Shown here one piece after another: positions 6,514 to 9,822 of a DNA stretch of 9,822 bases. The stretch's first letter is position 1; each line of letters starts with the position of its first letter. Origin of the DNA: Gammaproteobacteria bacterium. Its GTDB lineage: Bacteria > Pseudomonadota > Gammaproteobacteria > Competibacterales > Competibacteraceae. The position numbers and the translations under genes are program-made. The stretch lies in assembly GCA_003562535.1 (NCBI GenBank), contig PWUP01000020.1, forward strand, positions 1 to 9,822, written 5' to 3'. The notes under the pieces were generated by a model. It worked only from the letters and a program-made list of their open reading frames with translations, did not search any database and was not told the DNA's origin.

Positions 6514-7485
6514 ATGTCAAACTCGGATTCTGCGAACATTAAGCGCTGGTTTGAACAACGGGGGGAGATTTTTCGCCATTATGTGATGGAATCTAAGCGC
6601 TTGGTCGTCGTAGAGGTGGATGCAAACAATGAGATTGTCGAGGCGAATCTGGCCTTTCGGGCGCGGATCATTGGTTTTGAGACCGTTCAGGGACAACCCT
6701 TGTCACGCTTTCTCACCCGCAGTGATCAATACCAACGGTTGGAGGTCGATGTTGAGCGAGACTCGCAGATCGCTATTGAGTCAATTTTCACCGCGCTATT
6801 AGGCGGGGAACGCTATCTGTTTTATGCTTATCCATTGCAAGATCGCCGGTTGCTGATTGGTGAACAACTGCATATACAGGATCACGACATGCTGAACCGC
6901 ATGGGCAATGTGACACTGGATATGTCGCGTTTGGTCAAAAAATTGCGTAAAACCAACCATGAATTAGCGCATGCTAACGAACTCAATCAAACATTAGCGC
7001 GCACGGATGGTCTGACTCAAGTGGCGAATCGCCGTTATTTTATGGAACGACTCCACGCGGCGGTTGCCCTTGCGCAGCGTTATAGGCAACCGTTATGCCT
7101 GATCATGTTAGATCTAGATTTTTTTAAGCGCATTAATGATCAGTTTGGGCATGAGGGGGGTGACAAGGTATTGATCGGTTTTGCACAGTTACTGCTGGCG
7201 CAGATTCGGCCTGGTGATTTTCCGGGGCGTTTAGGGGGGGAAGAATTTGGTCTGTATTTGCCGAATACGGCTTTACCCGCAGCGCTCACCGTTGCCGAGC
7301 GGTTACGGTATAGCACGTTAACCTTAGAACCTTTGCCCTACCAGTGCCCTCTCAGCGTGAGTATCGGCGTGGCCAGTCTGGCTGCAGATGAAGACGTCAC
7401 GCAATTTATGCGGCGCGCTGATGTCTGTTTGTATCGTGCTAAGTCTTTGGGACGTAACCAAGTGATTGCTGATCCCTTCTCTTAA
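6514..7485 (+). CDS. Diguanylate cyclase with PAS-like N-terminal domain (GGEEF)
   Basis: Makes cyclic di-GMP from two GTP; 323 residues, cytoplasmic, no membrane segment. Residues about 20-125 look PAS-like (RLVVVEVDANNEIVEAN, then F..RIIGFE). A predicted coiled-coil linker (about 135-162) leads to the GGDEF domain: TDGLTQVANRRYF, the metal and nucleotide residues Asp200, Phe203, Lys205, Asn208 and Asp209, then GGEEF (241-245). The inhibitory site is intact: Arg232-Pro-Gly-Asp235 lies five residues before GGEEF, the RxxD product-inhibition position. The C-terminal SIGVA and RADVCLYRAKSLGRN are standard. There is no EAL domain. It lies 27 bases after the B12-protein gene with no terminator between. 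The ribosome site before ATG 6514 is poor (TTGG only), so coupling to the upstream gene is plausible. Activity controlled by the neighbouring B12 protein through the PAS-like part is inferred. Confidence 0.93.
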   Translation: MSNSDSANIKRWFEQRGEIFRHYVMESKRLVVVEVDANNEIVEANLAFRARIIGFETVQGQPLSRFLTRSDQYQRLEVDVERDSQIAIESIFTALLGGERYLFYAYPLQDRRLLIGEQLHIQDHDMLNRMGNVTLDMSRLVKKLRKTNHELAHANELNQTLARTDGLTQVANRRYFMERLHAAVALAQRYRQPLCLIMLDLDFFKRINDQFGHEGGDKVLIGFAQLLLAQIRPGDFPGRLGGEEFGLYLPNTALPAALTVAERLRYSTLTLEPLPYQCPLSVSIGVASLAADEDVTQFMRRADVCLYRAKSLGRNQVIADPFS

Positions 7486-7514
7486 ACTCTAGCCCCCAAG
7501 TGTGGAATAGCGCC

Positions 7515-7874
7515 ATGCAGACGCTGCCGTCTAGCCAACAAACCCGTTTATTACAGCGTTTGACCCAACTCAGCCGATCCGGTCAGGTACGACTCGACCG
7601 CGAAGAATGCGCAGCGTTAGCCTATGCGCTCAGCCAAGAAACCGCTGTCACCATCGTGCTGTTCGGTTCCCGTACCCAAGCGGATCGCCGTGGTGGTGAT
7701 ATTGATTTATTAATATTGGGTAAAGTCCCGAGTTTTGAGACCTCGCAACGGATTGCCACTCGGTTTTTTTCACGCTGCGAGGAAAAAATCGATGTCATCG
7801 TTATTGACCCAGAAACCGCTACACCGGCACAACAGGCTTTTTTAAATCAGATTCAAACGATTACAATCTCATGA
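7515..7874 (+). CDS. MNT-type nucleotidyltransferase, MntA-like antitoxin
   Basis: Minimal DNA polymerase-beta-type nucleotidyltransferase of 119 residues. The core reads VLFGSRTQADRRGGDIDLLI: Gly51-Ser52, then Asp62-x-Asp64, with a third acidic residue at Asp93 in KIDVIVID. The spacing is GS-x9-DxD, one shorter than the GS-x10-DxD of studied MntA. MntA proteins neutralise HepT by adding AMP to it; the next gene is the HEPN partner and overlaps by four bases (ATGA). A GTG at 7500 is open, but ATG 7515 is preferred because GGAA lies eight bases upstream. The gene follows the cyclase stop by 29 bases without a terminator, so it may be read from the signalling cluster. A plain nucleotidyltransferase/substrate-binding pair of the HI0073/HI0074 type is the same family under another name. 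Confidence 0.85.
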   Translation: MQTLPSSQQTRLLQRLTQLSRSGQVRLDREECAALAYALSQETAVTIVLFGSRTQADRRGGDIDLLILGKVPSFETSQRIATRFFSRCEEKIDVIVIDPETATPAQQAFLNQIQTITIS

Positions 7875-8314
7875 CGGATAAAACACTGCTTGAAGACTCC
7901 CGCCGTAAGCTCGGTGCGGCACTTGAAATCCTGATGGCCTCGGTCGATGATTATCCGGGATTTAACCCCGAACAGGCGTATTCTCCGAAAGAACGAGAAC
8001 CTTTTGATGCCCTATGTGATCGCTACCTGAGAGCGTTTGAATCGTCGCTGCGTTTTTTCAGAACCTGGGAACGGGTGTATGAAGCCACCCCCTCGGAAAC
8101 GTTTCGCGATTTGCTGTTGCGGATGGCAAAGTTACGTCTTATCAGCGGTGTTGATGTTTGGTTGAATATGCGTGATGTGCGCAACCGCATTGCCCATGAG
8201 TATCAACCTCATGAGTTAAGCAAAATCTACCAAGCCATCGTGGGACCGGCGGCTGAGGAAATGCGTTTTATGCTGGCTGCTATCGATCAAAAACTGGAAA
8301 ACTCAATATTATAA
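7871..8314 (+). CDS. HEPN-domain protein, HepT-like toxin (HI0074-type partner)
   Basis: All-helical HEPN protein of 147 residues. The motif RNRIAHEY gives Arg104-x4-His109-x-Tyr111 (8180-8203), the RX4HXY form of type VII HepT toxins, in which Arg and His cleave RNA and Tyr is the residue that MntA modifies with AMP. Before it, FRDLLLRMAKLRLISGVDVWLNMRDV resembles the 'nucleotidyltransferase substrate-binding' HI0074 group. The start overlaps the MNT stop as ATGA, so the two are made together. All three motif residues are present, so the toxin looks active. The pair lies between the signalling cluster and an 80-base repeat. Whether it acts as an addiction module or as phage defence cannot be told from the sequence. 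Confidence 0.85.
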   Translation: MTDKTLLEDSRRKLGAALEILMASVDDYPGFNPEQAYSPKEREPFDALCDRYLRAFESSLRFFRTWERVYEATPSETFRDLLLRMAKLRLISGVDVWLNMRDVRNRIAHEYQPHELSKIYQAIVGPAAEEMRFMLAAIDQKLENSIL

Positions 8315-8322
8315 ATGTAATT

Positions 8323-8402
8323 ATTCAGTTCCCTCGCCCCCATCTTATGGGAGAGAAAGCCCCTCACCCCAACCCTCTCCCAAAGGGAGAGGGGGGCTGA
8401 AT
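8323..8402. repeat. 80-base palindromic repeat (REP/MITE-like) with two hairpins
   Basis: The ends ATTCAG (8323-8328) and CTGAAT (8397-8402) are perfect inverted arms. The likeness continues inward: the left end reads ATTCAGTTCCCTCGCCC and the right end, complemented, ATTCAGCCCCCCTCTCCC. Inside are a perfect 9-base hairpin, CCCTCTCCC-AAA-GGGAGAGGG (8373-8393), and a weaker one, CTCgCCCC...GGGaGAG (8333-8354). It fills the gap between the convergent HEPN gene and thyA. There is no T-run on either side, so it is not a classic intrinsic terminator, although it may slow or end transcription both ways. C-rich repeats of the CCCTCTCCC/GGGAGAGGG type are known to me as dispersed elements in several bacteria. 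Confidence 0.75.
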
Positions 8403-8424
8403 GCTTAGATAAAATTGACCCGCT

Positions 8425-9219
8425 TCACACCGCTACTGGCGCACTGATTTTTGGCCAGGGATCATAACCGTAAAACTCAAAATCCTCATAGTGGTAGTCG
8501 AATAACGATGGTGGGCGGCGGTGAATACGCAATTCCGGCAGGGGACGCGGGGTGCGGCTGAGCTGTTCACGCACCGCGTCCAGATGATTGCGGTACAGAT
8601 GCACATCGCCGCCCGTCCAGATGAACTCCCCAACCGCAAGCTCGCATTGCTGGGCTACCATGTGGGTCAACAAGGCATAACTGGCGATATTAAACGGAAC
8701 ACCAAGAAACAAATCGGCGCTGCGCTGGTACAGTTGGCAGCTTAATCGCCCCTTAGCCACATAGAATTGAAATAACACATGGCAAGGTGGCAGAGCCATT
8801 TGGGGCACATCGGCGACATTCCACGCCGATACCAGCAGTCGCCGGGAGTCAGGGTTAGTGCGGATGGCATCAACCACATCACTGATTTGGTCGATGGTTT
8901 GCCCGTCCGCTGTAGGCCAGGCCCGCCATTGCTGACCATAAATCGGCCCCAGATCGCCGTCGCTATCGGCCCATTCATCCCAAATGCGCACGCCGTTGGC
9001 TTGTAAATAGCGGACATTGGTATCCCCACTGAGAAACCACAACAGCTCGTGCACAACGGATTTGAGATGAACCCGTTTAGTCGTGACTACAGGAAACCCG
9101 GCTCTGAGATCAAACCGCAGGTGCTGGCCAAAGGTGCTGAGCGTACCCACGCCAGTGCGGTCGTCTTTCGGTGTGCCTTGGGTCAATACTTGGCGCAATA
9201 AGTCAAGATAGGGAGTCAT
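8425..9219 (-). CDS. thyA: Thymidylate synthase ThyA
   Basis: Converts dUMP to dTMP with methylene-tetrahydrofolate as carbon donor and reductant; cytoplasmic dimer. At 264 residues it has the same length as E. coli ThyA and follows it block by block. Arg21 in DDRTGVGT binds phosphate; WDEWAD and GPIYGQQWRAW follow. The nucleophile is Cys146 in LPPCHVLFQFYV. YQRSADLFLGVPFN holds Arg166, Asp169 and Asn177, and GGDVHLY holds the His and Tyr that hydrogen-bond dUMP. The end YDPWPKISAPVAV matches the family C-terminus that closes the active site. The start overlaps the lgt stop (ATGA), so the two genes form one operon. The folA gene that often follows thyA is absent; the repeat comes next. Confidence 0.98.
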   Translation of the reverse strand: MTPYLDLLRQVLTQGTPKDDRTGVGTLSTFGQHLRFDLRAGFPVVTTKRVHLKSVVHELLWFLSGDTNVRYLQANGVRIWDEWADSDGDLGPIYGQQWRAWPTADGQTIDQISDVVDAIRTNPDSRRLLVSAWNVADVPQMALPPCHVLFQFYVAKGRLSCQLYQRSADLFLGVPFNIASYALLTHMVAQQCELAVGEFIWTGGDVHLYRNHLDAVREQLSRTPRPLPELRIHRRPPSLFDYHYEDFEFYGYDPWPKISAPVAV

Positions 9220-9822
9220 GCCGCCGCCCGTCGATACGCCATAACCATCAGCACAACACCGAGAATCACCATCGGCAGGCTGAGCAATTGACCCATCGTC
9301 ACCCAGCCCAAGGCGATGAAGCCGATATGGGCATCAGGCTGGCGGAACCCTTCGGTGATCAGCCGTGACGTTCCATAGCCGACTAAGAACAGACCAGAAA
9401 CCGCCATCGCTGGGCGCGGGCGAGCTGAGTACAGCCACAACAGCAGGAAGAGCACCACCCCTTCCAAGGCCGCTTGATAGAGTTGCGAGGGATGGCGGGG
9501 TAAATCGCCTGCACCGGGGGTATGAAACACCATCGCCCAAGGCATATCGCTGACCCGACCCCATAATTCGCCGTTAATAAAGTTACCGATGCGACCAAAA
9601 AACAGCCCAGGGGGAACGAGTGGGGCGATAAAATCGGTCACTTGAAATAGACTCATACCCAGCTTGCGGGCGTACAAGGCCATAGCAATAATCACCCCCA
9701 GCAGCCCGCCGTGGAACGACATGCCGCCTTCCCAGATGCGAATCAGCATCAGCGGGTCATTGAGCAGTCCCGCAAAATTGTAAAACACGATATAGCCTAT
9801 CCGCCCGCCGAGAATAATCCCC
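9216..9822 (-). CDS. lgt: Prolipoprotein diacylglyceryl transferase Lgt, C-terminal part
   Basis: Inner-membrane enzyme that transfers diacylglycerol from phosphatidylglycerol to the lipobox cysteine of prolipoproteins, the first step of lipoprotein maturation. About 202 residues are in the window; the N-terminal third lies beyond the right edge, the visible text starting IILGGRIGYIVFYN. Signatures seen are MSFHGGLLG (with the essential His), the Lgt motif GRIGNFINGELWGR and HPSQLYQAALEG. EGFRQPDAHIGF near the C-terminus is the periplasmic-side motif with an Arg needed for activity in E. coli Lgt. Several hydrophobic membrane spans are evident, such as GVVLFLLLWLY and LPMVILGVVLMVMAY. The gene ends AYRRAAA and overlaps thyA by four bases. 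Confidence 0.97.
   Translation of the reverse strand, partial: GIILGGRIGYIVFYNFAGLLNDPLMLIRIWEGGMSFHGGLLGVIIAMALYARKLGMSLFQVTDFIAPLVPPGLFFGRIGNFINGELWGRVSDMPWAMVFHTPGAGDLPRHPSQLYQAALEGVVLFLLLWLYSARPRPAMAVSGLFLVGYGTSRLITEGFRQPDAHIGFIALGWVTMGQLLSLPMVILGVVLMVMAYRRAAA

Noticed and set aside
8323..8402. CRISPR repeats or an intrinsic terminator
   Set aside because: There are no regularly spaced identical direct repeats with unique spacers, and no T-run follows the hairpins on either strand.

Overview
The window looks like a chromosomal stretch from a gammaproteobacterium. The evidence is a cysteine-poor (Mg-type) HemB like that of Pseudomonas, a PhoB-like regulator, an lgt-thyA pair with a 4-base overlap, and a 264-residue ThyA that aligns with E. 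coli ThyA throughout. The genus cannot be read from the sequence.

Layout, left to right. (1) Bases 1-676 form a decayed, AT-richer edge. It holds the start of a PP2C-type protein phosphatase (minus strand) whose frame breaks at a run of six C, then the C-terminal scrap of an AraC-family regulator, then an inverted repeat that contains the aroE stop codon. (2) Bases 677-3349 (minus strand) carry a PhoB-like response regulator with a degenerate receiver, then hemB and aroE, whose stop and start overlap as TAATG. (3) Bases 3350-3568 are a divergent control region with an imperfect palindrome and a flagellar-sigma (FliA)-like promoter. (4) Bases 3569-7485 (plus strand) hold a signalling cluster without internal terminators: a chemoreceptor whose sensor domain carries a haem c motif (CxxCH), a cobalamin-binding protein with the ligand residues of the CarH light sensor but no DNA-binding domain, and a PAS-like/GGDEF diguanylate cyclase with intact active and inhibitory sites. 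(5) Bases 7515-8314 (plus strand) are an MNT/HEPN nucleotidyltransferase-ribonuclease pair of the MntA/HepT (type VII) toxin-antitoxin kind, overlapping by ATGA. (6) Bases 8323-8402 are an 80-base palindromic repeat between convergent genes. (7) Bases 8425-9822 (minus strand) hold thyA and a partial lgt that runs off the right edge.

How the genes may work together. HemB makes porphobilinogen, the precursor of both haem and cobalamin, and AroE feeds aromatic amino-acid synthesis; these are housekeeping genes. The plus-strand cluster is the most interesting part. Two tetrapyrrole-binding sensors, one with probable haem c and one with probable adenosylcobalamin, sit beside one c-di-GMP synthase. 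The inferred reading is that light, redox or gas cues set both swimming bias (chemoreceptor) and the motile-to-sessile choice (c-di-GMP). The toxin-antitoxin pair directly behind it may only be a passenger.
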